From the NCBI RefSeq assembly GCF_000498395.2, contig NZ_CP010979.1, forward strand, positions 6,168,001 through 6,232,000: a DNA stretch of 64,000 nt, given 5' to 3'. The first letter of the stretch is position 1; every line of letters starts with the position of its first letter. This document shows, one piece after another, positions 1-8,911 of the stretch. Below the pieces are notes generated by a model. That model did no database searches. It was not told where the DNA came from and saw nothing but the letters and a program-made list of their open reading frames with translations. The DNA comes from Pseudomonas putida S13.1.2 (GTDB taxonomy: Bacteria; Pseudomonadota; Gammaproteobacteria; Pseudomonadales; Pseudomonadaceae). The position numbers were made by a program, and so were the translations under genes.

Positions 1-1
1 G

Positions 2-529
2 CGCCTTAGCGTGTTTCGCGAGTTTCCCTACCTTTACGACGGTACCCCGGAGTACGAGGCTGACTACCTGGCCGGCTATGCCCGCTCCGGGCGTAGCCTG
101 GTGGTGCTGGCGCTGGACGACGGCAAGGTGGTTGGCGCGTCCACTGGCCTGCCGCTGGTGGATGTCGCCCCCGAGTTCCAGCAACCGTTTCTGGCCCAGG
201 GGCGCGACCCGGCCAGCGTGTATTACTTTGGCGAGTCGCTGGTGTTGCCGGAGTACCGCGGCCAGGGCCTGGGCGTGCGCTTTTTCATCGAACGCGAATC
301 CTACGCGCACAAACTGGCCGAGTTCGATTATTGCGCGTTCTGCGCGGTGGAGCGGCCAGGCGTGCACCCGCGAAGGCCAGCGGACTACAAGCCATTGCAC
401 GGCTTCTGGCGCAACCGCGGCTTCCTGCATGACCCGTCATTGCGCACCACCTACGCCTGGCGCGACCTGGATGAACAGGAAAGCTCCGACAAGCTGATGT
501 CGTTCTGGCTGAAGGAACTGCCGATATGA
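2..529 (+). CDS. GNAT family N-acetyltransferase (5' end outside window)
   Basis: The frame is open to the window edge, and the codons before the internal GTG at position 11 read R-L-S-V-F-R-E-F-P-Y, which looks like continuous protein. The gene is therefore probably cut by the window start, not initiated at the GTG. The visible 175 or so residues have the acetyl-CoA binding signature of GNAT enzymes (LVLPEYRGQGLGVRFF, with the Q/R-x-x-G-x-G/A loop) following the strand that ends in GESLVL. GNAT enzymes move an acetyl group from acetyl-CoA to an amine; the substrate cannot be read from sequence. The stop overlaps the start of the next gene (ATGA), so the two are translationally coupled. Confidence 0.85.
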   Translation, partial: RLSVFREFPYLYDGTPEYEADYLAGYARSGRSLVVLALDDGKVVGASTGLPLVDVAPEFQQPFLAQGRDPASVYYFGESLVLPEYRGQGLGVRFFIERESYAHKLAEFDYCAFCAVERPGVHPRRPADYKPLHGFWRNRGFLHDPSLRTTYAWRDLDEQESSDKLMSFWLKELPI

Positions 530-1398
530 TCCGCCTGGCGTCCTGCCAGTACGCCATCGAACTGCATGAAACCTGGGACGCCTACGCCGACCACCTGCAG
601 GGCCTGTGCGCCGAGGCCGTGGAGGCGGGCGCACGCTTGCTGCTGCTGCCCGAATACGCCGGTCTGGTGTTGAGCGGCCAGCTGAGTGCCGAGCAACGGG
701 GTGACCTGAAGGCTTCGATTGCCGGCATCCAGCCGTTGATCGAGCCATGGAGGGCGCTGTGCGAAAGCCTTGCCCGGCGCTGGGGAATCTACCTGCAACC
801 GGGCAGCGTGCCGGTCCTGGACAGCGATGGGCGGTACCGTAACCGAGCCTGGTTGTTCGGCCCCAAGGGTGTGCTTGGCTATCAGGACAAGCTGATGATG
901 ACCCGGTTCGAACGCGAACAGTGGGGCATCGCTGCGGGCCAGGGCCTGCAGGTATTCGACACCGAGTTGGGGCGCCTGGGCTTCCTGATCTGTTATGACA
1001 ATGAATTCCCCATGCTGGCCAGGCACCTGGCCGAGGCGGGTGCCGACCTGATCCTGGCCCCCAGCTGTACCGATACCGAGGCGGGTTACCACCGGGTACG
1101 CATCGGCGCCCAGGCGCGGGCTTTGGAGAACCAGATTGCGGTGTTGCAGAGCCCTACGGTGGGGCATGCGCCGTGGTCGCCGGCGCTGGACGAGAATATC
1201 GGGCGAGCAGGGTTGTTCGTTCCACCGGATCACGGGATGCCGGGGGATGGGGTGGTAGCGTTGAGCGAGGCACTGAGCCCGGCGTGCAGCCAGTGGCTGG
1301 TGTGTGAGGTGGACCTGGAGGAAGTGCGGCGGGTGAGGCGGGAAGGGCAGGTGTTTACCCGCAGGGACTGGCCGGAGCAGTTTGACAGAATCTTGTGA
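526..1398 (+). CDS. Carbon-nitrogen hydrolase (nitrilase superfamily)
   Basis: A 290-residue protein with the nitrilase-fold Glu-Lys-Cys triad: E43 in LLLPEYAG, K122 in GYQDKLMMTRFE and C156 in GFLICYDNEFP. Members cleave non-peptide C-N bonds such as amides and carbamoyl groups in the cytoplasm; the exact substrate is unknown. The start ATG overlaps the stop of the upstream GNAT gene by four bases and has AAGGAA about eight bases before it, so the pair forms one operon. Pairing of an acetyltransferase with an amidase suggests linked modification of one small amine or amide, but this is inference. Confidence 0.88.
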   Translation: MIRLASCQYAIELHETWDAYADHLQGLCAEAVEAGARLLLLPEYAGLVLSGQLSAEQRGDLKASIAGIQPLIEPWRALCESLARRWGIYLQPGSVPVLDSDGRYRNRAWLFGPKGVLGYQDKLMMTRFEREQWGIAAGQGLQVFDTELGRLGFLICYDNEFPMLARHLAEAGADLILAPSCTDTEAGYHRVRIGAQARALENQIAVLQSPTVGHAPWSPALDENIGRAGLFVPPDHGMPGDGVVALSEALSPACSQWLVCEVDLEEVRRVRREGQVFTRRDWPEQFDRIL

Positions 1399-1400
1399 AG

Positions 1401-1431
1401 ACAGCGGCGCCCGCACAGCAGGCGCCGCTGT
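1401..1431. terminator. Hairpin between convergent genes
   Basis: Arms ACAGCGGCGCC and GGCGCCGCTGT flank a nine-base loop. It lies between the stop of the hydrolase gene and the stop of the fumarase gene on the other strand. There is no clear U-run on either side, so termination efficiency is uncertain. Confidence 0.5.
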
Positions 1432-1441
1432 TACATCAGGC

Positions 1442-2965
1442 TTACTTCACTTCGACGGCCAGGCTCTCGGCAATCTTGCTCTGCCACAGGGCAGGGCCAG
1501 TGATGTGTACCGACTCACCGTTGCTGTCTACGGCAACGGTAACCGGCATGTCCTTGACGTCGAACTCGTAGATCGCTTCCATGCCCAGCTCGGCGAAGGC
1601 CAGGACCTTCGACTTGCGGATGGCCTGGGCCACCAGGTAGGCAGCGCCGCCAACGGCCATCAGGTACACGGCCTTGTTGTCCTTGATCGCTTCGATGGCG
1701 GTCGGGCCACGCTCGGACTTGCCGATCATGCCCAGCAGGCCGGTCTGCTCGAGGATCTGGCGGGTGAACTTGTCCATGCGGGTAGCGGTGGTCGGGCCAG
1801 CTGGGCCTACCACTTCGTCACCGACCGGGTCGACCGGGCCTACGTAGTAGATGAAGCGGCCTTTCAGGTCCACCGGCAATTCTTCGCCCCGGTTGAGCAT
1901 TTCGACCATGCGCTTGTGGGCGGCGTCGCGGCCGGTCAGCATCTTGCCGTTGAGCAAAATGGTTTCGCCCGGTTTCCAGCTGGCAACTTCTTCCGGGGTG
2001 ATGTCGTCGAGGTTGACGCGGCGGGCACTTGGGCCGGCTTCCCAGACGATTTCCGGGTAGGCGTCCAGCGACGGCGCTTCCAGTTCGGCCGGGCCGGAGC
2101 CATCAAGCACGAAGTGGGCGTGTCGGGTGGCGGCGCAGTTGGGGATCATGCACACCGGCAGCGACGCGGCGTGGGTCGGGTAGTCCATGATCTTGACGTC
2201 GAGCACGGTGGTCAGGCCACCCAGGCCCTGGGCGCCGATGCCCAGCTGGTTGACCTTCTCGAACAGCTCCAGACGAATTTCTTCCAGGCGGTTCTGCGGG
2301 CCACGGGCTTTCAGTTCGTGGATGTCGATGGATTCCATCAACACTTCCTTGGCCATGACGGCGGCTTTTTCGGCGGTACCGCCGATGCCGATGCCCAGCA
2401 TGCCAGGCGGGCACCAGCCAGCGCCCATGGTCGGGACGGTCTTCAGTACCCAGTCGACGATCGAGTCGGACGGGTTGAGCATGGCCATCTTCGACTTGTT
2501 CTCCGAGCCGCCGCCTTTGGCTGCGACATCGACCTCGACCTTGTCGCCGGGGACGATGGAGTAGTGGATCACTGCCGGGGTGTTGTCCTTGGTGTTCTTG
2601 CGCGCACCGGCCGGGTCGGCCAGGATCGAAGCACGCAGCACGTTTTCAGGCAGGTTGTAGGCGCGACGCACACCTTCGTTGATCATGTCGTCGACGCTCA
2701 GGGTGGCGCCGTCCCAGCGTACGTCCATGCCCACGCGCACGAACACGGTGACGATACCGGTGTCCTGGCAGATCGGGCGGTGGCCGGTGGCGCACATGCG
2801 CGAGTTGATCAGGATCTGGGCGATGGAATCGCGCGCAGCAGGCGACTCTTCACGCAGATAGGCCTCGTGCATGGCCTGGATGAAATCGACGGGGTGGTAG
2901 TACGAGATGAATTGCAGGGCGTCGGCGACGCTCTGAATCAGGTCGTCTTGCTTGATCACGGTCAT
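1442..2965 (-). CDS. Fumarate hydratase class I
   Basis: A 507-residue iron-sulfur fumarase, converting fumarate to L-malate in the TCA cycle. The protein is collinear with class I fumarases: an N-terminal alpha part with RMCATGHRPICQDTGIV, a middle block with WCPPGMLGIGIGGTAEKA, and a C-terminal beta part with GPTTATRMD and LGMEAIYEFDVKDMPVTVAVD. Cysteines in the first two blocks and near IPNCAATRH are candidates for the [4Fe-4S] ligands. I chose the ATG at 2965 (MTVIKQDD) because GAGG of AAGAGGAGCG sits at proper spacing; an in-frame start 30 bases upstream would be less well placed. Class I enzymes are sensitive to oxidation of the cluster, and pseudomonads usually also carry class II FumC. 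Confidence 0.93.
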   Translation of the reverse strand: MTVIKQDDLIQSVADALQFISYYHPVDFIQAMHEAYLREESPAARDSIAQILINSRMCATGHRPICQDTGIVTVFVRVGMDVRWDGATLSVDDMINEGVRRAYNLPENVLRASILADPAGARKNTKDNTPAVIHYSIVPGDKVEVDVAAKGGGSENKSKMAMLNPSDSIVDWVLKTVPTMGAGWCPPGMLGIGIGGTAEKAAVMAKEVLMESIDIHELKARGPQNRLEEIRLELFEKVNQLGIGAQGLGGLTTVLDVKIMDYPTHAASLPVCMIPNCAATRHAHFVLDGSGPAELEAPSLDAYPEIVWEAGPSARRVNLDDITPEEVASWKPGETILLNGKMLTGRDAAHKRMVEMLNRGEELPVDLKGRFIYYVGPVDPVGDEVVGPAGPTTATRMDKFTRQILEQTGLLGMIGKSERGPTAIEAIKDNKAVYLMAVGGAAYLVAQAIRKSKVLAFAELGMEAIYEFDVKDMPVTVAVDSNGESVHITGPALWQSKIAESLAVEVK

Positions 2966-3240
2966 GCAGCGCGCTCCTCTTAAAGACGGGAACATTCATA
3001 AAGACGCTCGACGGTGCCGACCAGCATGTCGAAACGCCTTGCAAGGCGCCGGCAGGTCAGGCCGACGGAAAAAGGCGCGGCAGTATAGCGCGCATCTGTG
3101 CCGGGCACACCTTTGGCCGGTGTGGACGATGGTCGGCAGTGGGCAGGCATCCTTTTTGCTGCCGGGTTGCGCGGCTGGCCGTAGAATCGATGGGGTGCAA
3201 AGCGCCCCCAACAATCTGAAGCGGGAAGAGATACCTGAAC

Positions 3241-4161
3241 ATGCCCGAAATTTGCGTGGGCGAGCGCCGCTGGGCGGTGCCGACTGGCAGCAACCTGCTC
3301 GATGCCCTGAACGAGGCTGGGTTGAATGTGCCCTACAGCTGCCGCGCCGGCAGTTGCCATGCCTGCCTGGTGCATTGCCTGGACGGGCTGCCAGCGGACG
3401 CCTTGCCCGAGGCATTGGCGCTGGATAAACACGCCCAGGGCTGGCGACTGGCTTGCCAGTGCCGGGTAGTGGGTGACCTGCGCGTGGCGGTGTTCGACCC
3501 GCAGCAGGATGGTATCCCCGCACAGGTTTGCGCACTGGACTGGTTCGGTGACGTGTTACGCCTGCGCCTGCGCCCGGTGCGAGCGCTGCGATACCAGGCG
3601 GGCCAGCATGTGGTGTTGTGGAGCGGGGCGGTAGCGCGGCCCTATTCGTTGGCAAGCCTGCCGGGGGAAGACGACTTCCTTGAATTTCATATCGACTGCC
3701 AGCGGCCAGGTGCTTTTTGCGACAAGGCCCGAGGGTTGAAGGTTGGCGACGCGATGCGCCTGGGGGAGCTCAGGGGCGGAGCGTTGCATTATGACCCGGA
3801 CTGGCAAGGGCGACCGCTCTGGTTGCTGGCGGCGGGTACCGGGCTTGCGCCCTTGTGGGGCATTTTGCGCGAGGCGATGCGCCAGGGGCATCGGGGGGAG
3901 ATCAGGGTGATGCATGTGGCGCATGGCCACGTTCAACATTACCTGGCTGAGCCGTTGCAGGCGATGGAGGGTGTGAGTGTCGAGTTGGTGCAAGCAGAGC
4001 AGTTTGATCAAGCGCTCGCGGCATTACGGCCGTCATCACGGCAGACGGTTGCACTGGTGTGTGGCTCGCCGACAAGTGTGGAGCGGTTTGCGCGGCGTCT
4101 ATTTATTGCAGGTGTGCCAAGGAACCAGGTGTTTGCCGATGTGTTTGTCGAGCATGCCTGA
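3241..4161 (+). CDS. Ferredoxin/NAD(P)H reductase-like iron-sulfur flavoprotein
   Basis: A 306-residue fusion. Residues 1-85 are a plant-type [2Fe-2S] ferredoxin domain with Cys34, Cys39, Cys42 and a fourth ligand at Cys72 (C-R-A-G-S-C-H-A-C, then LACQC). Residues 95-306 are a ferredoxin-NADP reductase module: FAD-binding RPYSLAS, nicotinamide-binding LLAAGTGLAPLWGIL and the C-terminal LVCGSP. Such proteins pass electrons from NAD(P)H through FAD to the iron-sulfur cluster, often for an oxygenase, but no oxygenase is adjacent. From memory the neighbourhood fumarase, this gene, pyruvate kinase resembles that in P. aeruginosa. Partner unknown. Confidence 0.82.
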   Translation: MPEICVGERRWAVPTGSNLLDALNEAGLNVPYSCRAGSCHACLVHCLDGLPADALPEALALDKHAQGWRLACQCRVVGDLRVAVFDPQQDGIPAQVCALDWFGDVLRLRLRPVRALRYQAGQHVVLWSGAVARPYSLASLPGEDDFLEFHIDCQRPGAFCDKARGLKVGDAMRLGELRGGALHYDPDWQGRPLWLLAAGTGLAPLWGILREAMRQGHRGEIRVMHVAHGHVQHYLAEPLQAMEGVSVELVQAEQFDQALAALRPSSRQTVALVCGSPTSVERFARRLFIAGVPRNQVFADVFVEHA

Positions 4162-4168
4162 ATGAGAA

Positions 4169-4187
4169 GGGGCCGCAACGCGGCCCC
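4169..4187. terminator. Hairpin between convergent genes
   Basis: GGGGCCGC and GCGGCCCC form an eight-base-pair stem with an AAC loop, located between the stops of the reductase and pyruvate kinase genes. It lacks a strong U-tract. Confidence 0.55.
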
Positions 4188-4196
4188 CGGGGTAGA

Positions 4197-5651
4197 TCAG
4201 CCGACCAGCGGATCACCGACATGCAGGATTTTCATGCCGTTGGTGCCACCGATGGTGTGGTAGCTGTCACCTTTGGTCAGGATTACCCAGTCACCCTGTT
4301 CCACCAGGCCGCGCTTGAGCAGTTCGTCGACTGCCGCCTGGCTTACCTTGTCGGCCGGCAGCGAGGCCGGGTCGAAGGCGATCGGGTAGACCCCGCGGAA
4401 CATCGAGACGCGAGCCTGGGTAGCGCGGTGCGGCGACAGGGCGAAGATCGGCACGTGCGAACGCAGGCGCGACATGATCAGCGGGGTGTAGCCGCTTTCG
4501 GTCAGGGCGATGATCGCCTTCACGCCCGGGAAGTGGTTGGCGGTGTACATGGCCGCCAGGGCGATGCTTTCGTCGCAGCGCTCGAAGGTGGTGTGCAGGC
4601 GGTGGCTGGACTTCTGGTTGGTCGGGTGCTTTTCGGCACCTTGGCAAATCCGCGCCATGGCCTGTACGGCTTCGATCGGGTAGGAACCGGCAGCACTTTC
4701 GGCCGACAGCATCACCGCATCGGTGTTGTCCAGCACGGCGTTGGCCACGTCGGACACTTCAGCGCGGGTCGGCATCGGGTTCTGGATCATCGACTCCATC
4801 ATCTGGGTCGCCACGATCACCGCCTTGTTGTTGCGGCGGGCGTGCTGAATGATCTTTTTCTGAATGCCGATCAGCTCGGCGTCGCCGATTTCCACACCCA
4901 GGTCGCCACGGGCAACCATCACCGCGTCGGAGGCGGCGATCAGCTTGTCGAGGGTTTCGTCGTCGGCAACCGCTTCGGCGCGTTCGATCTTGGCCACCAG
5001 CCAGGCGCTGCCGCCGGCCTCGTCACGCAGCTTGCGTGCGTATTCCATGTCGCTGGCGTCACGCGGGAAGGAAACGGCCAGGTAGTCCAGGTCCATTTCC
5101 GCGGCAAGCTTGATGTCGGCCTTGTCTTTTTCGGTCAGGGCCGGCGCGGTCAGGCCGCCACCTTTACGGTTGATGCCTTTGTGGTCCGACAGCGGGCCAC
5201 CGATGATCACCACACAGTGCAGGGCATCTGCAGTGGCGGTTTCGACGCGCATGACCACACGGCCATCGTCGAGCAGCAGTTCGTCACCGACGCCGCAGTC
5301 CTTGACCAGGTCGGGGTAGTCGATACCGACGATGTCCTGGTTGCCTTCGGTCAGCGGGTGGGCGGTGGAGAAGGTGAACGTGTCACCGATCTTCAATTCG
5401 ATGCGCTTGTTGGCGAACTTGGCGATGCGGATCTTCGGACCCTGCAGGTCGCCCAGCAGCGCGACATGGCGGCCGTTCTTGGCGGCGATGTCACGGATCA
5501 GGCGAGCGCGGGCCTTGTGCTCGTCCGGGGTGCCGTGGGAGAAGTTCAGGCGTGCCACGTCCAGGCCGGCAAGGATCAGTTGCTCGATCACTTCCGGCGA
5601 GTTGCTGGCGGGGCCAAGGGTGGCGACGATTTTGGTACGGCGGATGGTCAT
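4197..5651 (-). CDS. pykA: Pyruvate kinase
   Basis: A 484-residue pyruvate kinase, catalysing phosphoenolpyruvate + ADP to pyruvate + ATP. Visible hallmarks are the N-terminal RRTKIVATLGPAS, the substrate-binding block with catalytic lysine and glutamate (AWLVAKIERAEAV), MVARGDLGVEIG, and the potassium/metal region NAVLDNTDAVMLSAESAAG. The C-terminal third (from about 345) is the allosteric domain. Length matches the family. It stands alone with a short 5' region. Pseudomonads usually have two isozymes; pykA is the better match by context but the assignment between paralogues is not certain. Confidence 0.95.
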   Translation of the reverse strand: MTIRRTKIVATLGPASNSPEVIEQLILAGLDVARLNFSHGTPDEHKARARLIRDIAAKNGRHVALLGDLQGPKIRIAKFANKRIELKIGDTFTFSTAHPLTEGNQDIVGIDYPDLVKDCGVGDELLLDDGRVVMRVETATADALHCVVIIGGPLSDHKGINRKGGGLTAPALTEKDKADIKLAAEMDLDYLAVSFPRDASDMEYARKLRDEAGGSAWLVAKIERAEAVADDETLDKLIAASDAVMVARGDLGVEIGDAELIGIQKKIIQHARRNNKAVIVATQMMESMIQNPMPTRAEVSDVANAVLDNTDAVMLSAESAAGSYPIEAVQAMARICQGAEKHPTNQKSSHRLHTTFERCDESIALAAMYTANHFPGVKAIIALTESGYTPLIMSRLRSHVPIFALSPHRATQARVSMFRGVYPIAFDPASLPADKVSQAAVDELLKRGLVEQGDWVILTKGDSYHTIGGTNGMKILHVGDPLVG

Positions 5652-5830
5652 GCACAGACTCCTATAGTGAAGCGCAGCGAAAGGCTACTCCTGAATCTCG
5701 CTGTAGTCATTGTTCCGTTGCACTACCTGCGACCAAGGCAGGGTGGCATTTGAACGGTCGGGGTATGCTTGCAAAAGCCTGTGAAGATTTGTGGGCGTTG
5801 GCCGATACACAGGCATCAAAGGAGATACCC

Positions 5831-6217
5831 ATGCGAGCCCTGATCGTTTTAGCCCTGGCGGCCAGCGCCGTCGGCTGCACCCGCTGGTCCATGGACCACC
5901 ACCTGAACAATGCCTACCGCGCCTACGACCGTGGCGACTGCGCACGGGTCATGCTGGAGCTGTCGCAGGTCGACCGCACCAGCCGTTCGCGGCCGTTCAT
6001 CCATCCGGAGGTGTCGCTGCTGCGTGGCCAGTGCCTGGAGCGCCAGGCGCTTTACGTGGACGCCGCGCAGACTTACCAGTACCTGATCCAGAAGTACCCG
6101 GGCAACGAGTACGCCTATCGTGCCCGGGCGCGCCTGCAGACTCTTGAAAAACTTGGCCATGGCCGTAGCGGCGAAGCGGCTGTGGCCAACCCGGTGACGA
6201 CCACACCTTGGCGATAA
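5831..6217 (+). CDS. Small lipoprotein with TPR-like helices
   Basis: A 128-residue protein beginning MRALIVLALAASAVGC, a lipoprotein signal with cysteine at position 16 as the lipidation site. The rest is helical and has a TPR-like pattern (YRAYDRGDCARVMLELSQVDR, then AAQTYQYLIQKYPGNEYAYRARARL), as seen in envelope-associated tetratricopeptide proteins. The ATG at 5831 follows AAGGAGATACCC, a strong ribosome site, which decides the start over longer upstream frames. Function is not known; likely inner or outer membrane anchored in the periplasm. Confidence 0.8.
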   Translation: MRALIVLALAASAVGCTRWSMDHHLNNAYRAYDRGDCARVMLELSQVDRTSRSRPFIHPEVSLLRGQCLERQALYVDAAQTYQYLIQKYPGNEYAYRARARLQTLEKLGHGRSGEAAVANPVTTTPWR

Positions 6218-6303
6218 CACCAAGGTGTGATTTATTTCACGAGATTTGCGGCGCGCCCTGCGCTAATCTGTAACTCAGCTGTTACAACAACCGCCAGTAC
6301 CTT

Positions 6304-6330
6304 GTATTCCTGGCATCAGGTACGGAATAC
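6304..6330. promoter_or_regulatory. Inverted repeat upstream of PilZ gene
   Basis: GTATTCC at 6304-6310 is repeated inverted as GGAATAC at 6324-6330, ten bases before the PilZ start codon. It could be an operator or an RNA hairpin near the ribosome site. No known regulator is assigned. Confidence 0.3.
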
Positions 6331-6340
6331 ACTCGCGATC

Positions 6341-6700
6341 ATGTTCAACAAGCGCCACATCGAACGCCATCAACTGCCTTGCGTCCTCAAGGTATTCAAC
6401 CGTTTTACCGGTCAAGAAATCGGCCAGCTGGGTAATGCCTCCGAGGATGGCCTGATGGTAATCAGCCAGCTGCCTGTGCTGGTAGGGCCCGATTACGAAC
6501 TGCAATTGCGCTTGCCGCTGGTCGGCGGCGGGCATCAGTTCGTCAACCTGACCGCCAGTTGCCTGTGGTGCCGCGAAGACCAGACGCCCGGGCACTACGA
6601 TTCGGGCTTCATGCTGTTGCAGGCCCCCCGCGAATTTGACGAGTTCGTGCGCTCACTGCGCGATTATTTCAGTTTCCTTCCTGCCAACGCTTCTGTCTGA
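6341..6700 (+). CDS. PilZ domain protein
   Basis: A 119-residue single-domain protein. It begins MFNKRHIERHQLPCVLKVFN and continues with GQLGNASEDGLMVISQ, matching the PilZ arrangement R-x-x-x-R (here around residues 5-9 with weak conservation) followed by the D/N-x-S-x-x-G loop (N-A-S-E-D-G). Classic PilZ domains bind cyclic di-GMP; the first motif here is not canonical, so ligand binding is uncertain. I chose ATG 6341 because the upstream extension is low-complexity and lacks a ribosome site. Confidence 0.75.
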   Translation: MFNKRHIERHQLPCVLKVFNRFTGQEIGQLGNASEDGLMVISQLPVLVGPDYELQLRLPLVGGGHQFVNLTASCLWCREDQTPGHYDSGFMLLQAPREFDEFVRSLRDYFSFLPANASV

Positions 6701-6742
6701 GGCTGCGCTAGAATCGGGTCGACCTTGATACAGGACGACCCC

Positions 6743-8176
6743 GTGACCTCAAGCATTTTCTGGCACGACTACGAAACCACCGGCATCAACCCGCGTTGCG
6801 ACCGGCCGTTGCAGGTGGCCGGCGTGCGCACCGATTTCGACCTTAACGAAATCGACGAGCCGATCAGCCTTTATTGCCGGCCTTCCGACGACATCCTGCC
6901 ACACCCGGCGGCTTGCCTGGTGACTGGCATCACCCCGCAATTGCTGGCCGAACAAGGCCTGTGCGAGGCCGAGTTCATGACCCGGGTGCATGCGCAACTG
7001 GCGCAGCCGGGTACCTGTGGCGCTGGCTACAACACCCTGCGCTTCGACGATGAAGTGACCCGCTACAGTTTGTACCGTAATTTTTTCGACCCGTACGCAC
7101 GGGAGTGGCAGGGCGGCAACAGCCGCTGGGACCTGATCGACATCGTGCGAACCGCCTACGCCTTGCGCCCTGACGGTATTCAATGGCCGCAACAGGATGG
7201 GCGCACCAGCTTGCGCCTTGAACTGCTGAGCAAGGCCAATGGCATTGACCATGGGCATGCCCACGAGGCGCTTTCCGACGTGCGGGCAACCATTGCCCTG
7301 GCCCGTCTGATTCGGCAAAAACAGCCCAAGTTGTATGACTGGCTCTTCCAGTTGCGCAGCAAGCATAAAGTGATGGAGCAGATCCGTTTGTTGCAGCCAC
7401 TGGTGCATATATCCGGGCGCTTTTCGGCGGCGCGTAATTACCTGGGTGTCGTATTGCCATTAGCCTGGCACCCGCGTAATCGCAATGCGCTGATCGTCTG
7501 CGACTTGCATCAGGAATCCCTACCGTTACTACGGGAAAGTGCTGAGGATCTACGCCAGCGCTTGTATACCCGTCACGAAGCGCTGGCCGAGGGTGAATTA
7601 CCGGTGCCGCTCAAACTGGTGCAGATCAATCGCTGCCCGGTACTGGCGCCACTGTCGGTATTGCGCCCGGCCGATCAACAACGATTGGGCCTGGACTTGA
7701 CGTTGTTACAATTGCGCGGCGAAGAGTTGGCTAATCAACAGGCGCAATGGCAAGACAAGCTGGCGCACATCTACGGCAAGGATGACTTCGCCCCAAGTGA
7801 AGACCCGGAACAACAGTTGTATGACGGTTTTGTGGGGGACCGCGACCGCCGTTTATGCGAGCAAGTGCGTACGCTGGAACCCGCGCAGTTGGGCCATGGG
7901 CAGTGGATGTTCGATGACCCGCGTTTACCGGAATTGCTGTTCCGCTATCGGGCGCGTAACTTCCCAGAAACCTTGACCCGCGAAGAACGCCAGCGCTGGT
8001 ATGGCTTCTGTCAGCAGCGCCTGAGTGACCCGCAGTGGGGAGCACCCAATACGCTGGGCGACTTCGAGAAGGCGCGTCAGCAAGCCTGGGAGGGCGCTGA
8101 CGAGGCGGGCCGGCGTGTGCTGGAAGCTTGGCAAATGCATGCCCGGCAATTGCAGGAACAATTTGCAATTGGCTGA
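6743..8176 (+). CDS. sbcB: Exodeoxyribonuclease I
   Basis: A 477-residue 3'-5' single-strand DNA exonuclease used in mismatch repair and recombination. The N-terminal DEDD exonuclease domain shows WHDYETTG with the metal-binding D9 and E11, GYNTLRFDDE, and HAHEALSDVRAT. The SH3-like and C-terminal helical domains follow, ending in the region EETLTREERQRWYGFC typical of the family. The GTG at 6743 gives a length close to the E. coli enzyme (475) and is preceded by AGGACG; a TTG eighteen bases earlier would add an unusual tail. Confidence 0.93.
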   Translation: MTSSIFWHDYETTGINPRCDRPLQVAGVRTDFDLNEIDEPISLYCRPSDDILPHPAACLVTGITPQLLAEQGLCEAEFMTRVHAQLAQPGTCGAGYNTLRFDDEVTRYSLYRNFFDPYAREWQGGNSRWDLIDIVRTAYALRPDGIQWPQQDGRTSLRLELLSKANGIDHGHAHEALSDVRATIALARLIRQKQPKLYDWLFQLRSKHKVMEQIRLLQPLVHISGRFSAARNYLGVVLPLAWHPRNRNALIVCDLHQESLPLLRESAEDLRQRLYTRHEALAEGELPVPLKLVQINRCPVLAPLSVLRPADQQRLGLDLTLLQLRGEELANQQAQWQDKLAHIYGKDDFAPSEDPEQQLYDGFVGDRDRRLCEQVRTLEPAQLGHGQWMFDDPRLPELLFRYRARNFPETLTREERQRWYGFCQQRLSDPQWGAPNTLGDFEKARQQAWEGADEAGRRVLEAWQMHARQLQEQFAIG

Positions 8177-8190
8177 CAGCAGGGCAAACA

Positions 8191-8218
8191 AAAACGCCGG
8201 CAATAGGCCGGCGTTTTT
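8191..8218. terminator. Bidirectional intrinsic terminator
   Basis: AAAACGCCGGC and GCCGGCGTTTT flank a five-base loop, followed by T-runs in both directions. It separates the convergent sbcB and mvaT genes and should serve both. Confidence 0.88.
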
Positions 8219-8249
8219 GTTGCGTTAAGCAAAAGGCGAATGCGGACAA

Positions 8250-8627
8250 TCAGTCCAGCAGGGTTGCCCAGCTCTCGACCACATCACCACCCCAAGTGGC
8301 TTTCCACTCTTTCAGGGTCTTGTGGTTGCCGCCTTTGGTTTCGATCACTTCACCGTTGTGCGGGTTTTTGTATTGCTTGACCTTGCGCGCGCGTTTGGTA
8401 GCAGTGGTCTTGACTGCGCCGCGAGGTGCCTTGCTCAGTTTCGACTCTGGGTCGAGCAGGGCAATCACGTCGCGCAGCGACTTGGAGTACTCGCCCATCA
8501 GCGTGCGTAGTTTGCCTTCGAACTCCAGTTCTTTCTTCAGCTTGTCATCCTGCGACAGGTTGGCCAGGCGGGCCTGAAGTTCCTTGATGGCTTCTTCGGT
8601 AGCGCGGTACTCGTTGATCAGGGACAT
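8250..8627 (-). CDS. mvaT: MvaT/TurA-type H-NS family nucleoid protein
   Basis: A 125-residue xenogeneic silencer. Residues 1-60 form the coiled-coil oligomerisation region (MSLINEYRATEEAIKELQARLANLSQDDKLKKEL and onward), a basic linker with TKRARKVKQYKNP follows, and the C-terminal AT-hook-like DNA-binding domain has NPHNGEVIETKGGNHKTLKEWK. These proteins bind AT-rich DNA and silence horizontally acquired genes; in P. putida the family is called Tur, and this copy between sbcB and purU fits TurA. GGAACTCTCC precedes the ATG. The 5' region is unusually AT-rich, consistent with autoregulation. Confidence 0.93.
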   Translation of the reverse strand: MSLINEYRATEEAIKELQARLANLSQDDKLKKELEFEGKLRTLMGEYSKSLRDVIALLDPESKLSKAPRGAVKTTATKRARKVKQYKNPHNGEVIETKGGNHKTLKEWKATWGGDVVESWATLLD

Positions 8628-8911
8628 GGAGAGTTCCTTAATGCGTGTTCAGAAATGTGTGGGGCAATAATAGACAGGCGATACCCGCAAGTAAACATGA
8701 TATTGGGCAATTAACTGTTAATTAAGCTGTGACAACATTTCTCTGCGTGAACAAAAATTTACTTAAAACCCCTGTATTTCGTCATGTCTGTCAGACAATG
8801 CCTGCGCCGCGTATGGCGACCGGCATACGTCATCGCGCCTGCGATCAATACTGCGTTTTTTCGGGCGGGCCGCTAGAATAGGCGTCTTTGCGAAGTTCTG
8901 GAGTCTCATTC
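8628..8911. other. AT-rich divergent promoter region of mvaT and purU
   Basis: A 284-base non-coding stretch between divergent genes. The part around 8690-8770 is AT-rich with the near palindrome AATTAACTGTTAATTAA at about 8709, the kind of sequence MvaT proteins bind. I see no RNA gene in it. Confidence 0.4.

Noticed and set aside
4059..5753. A 564-codon plus-strand frame over pykA
   Set aside because: Antisense to pyruvate kinase with Val/Gly/His-rich composition; not a gene.
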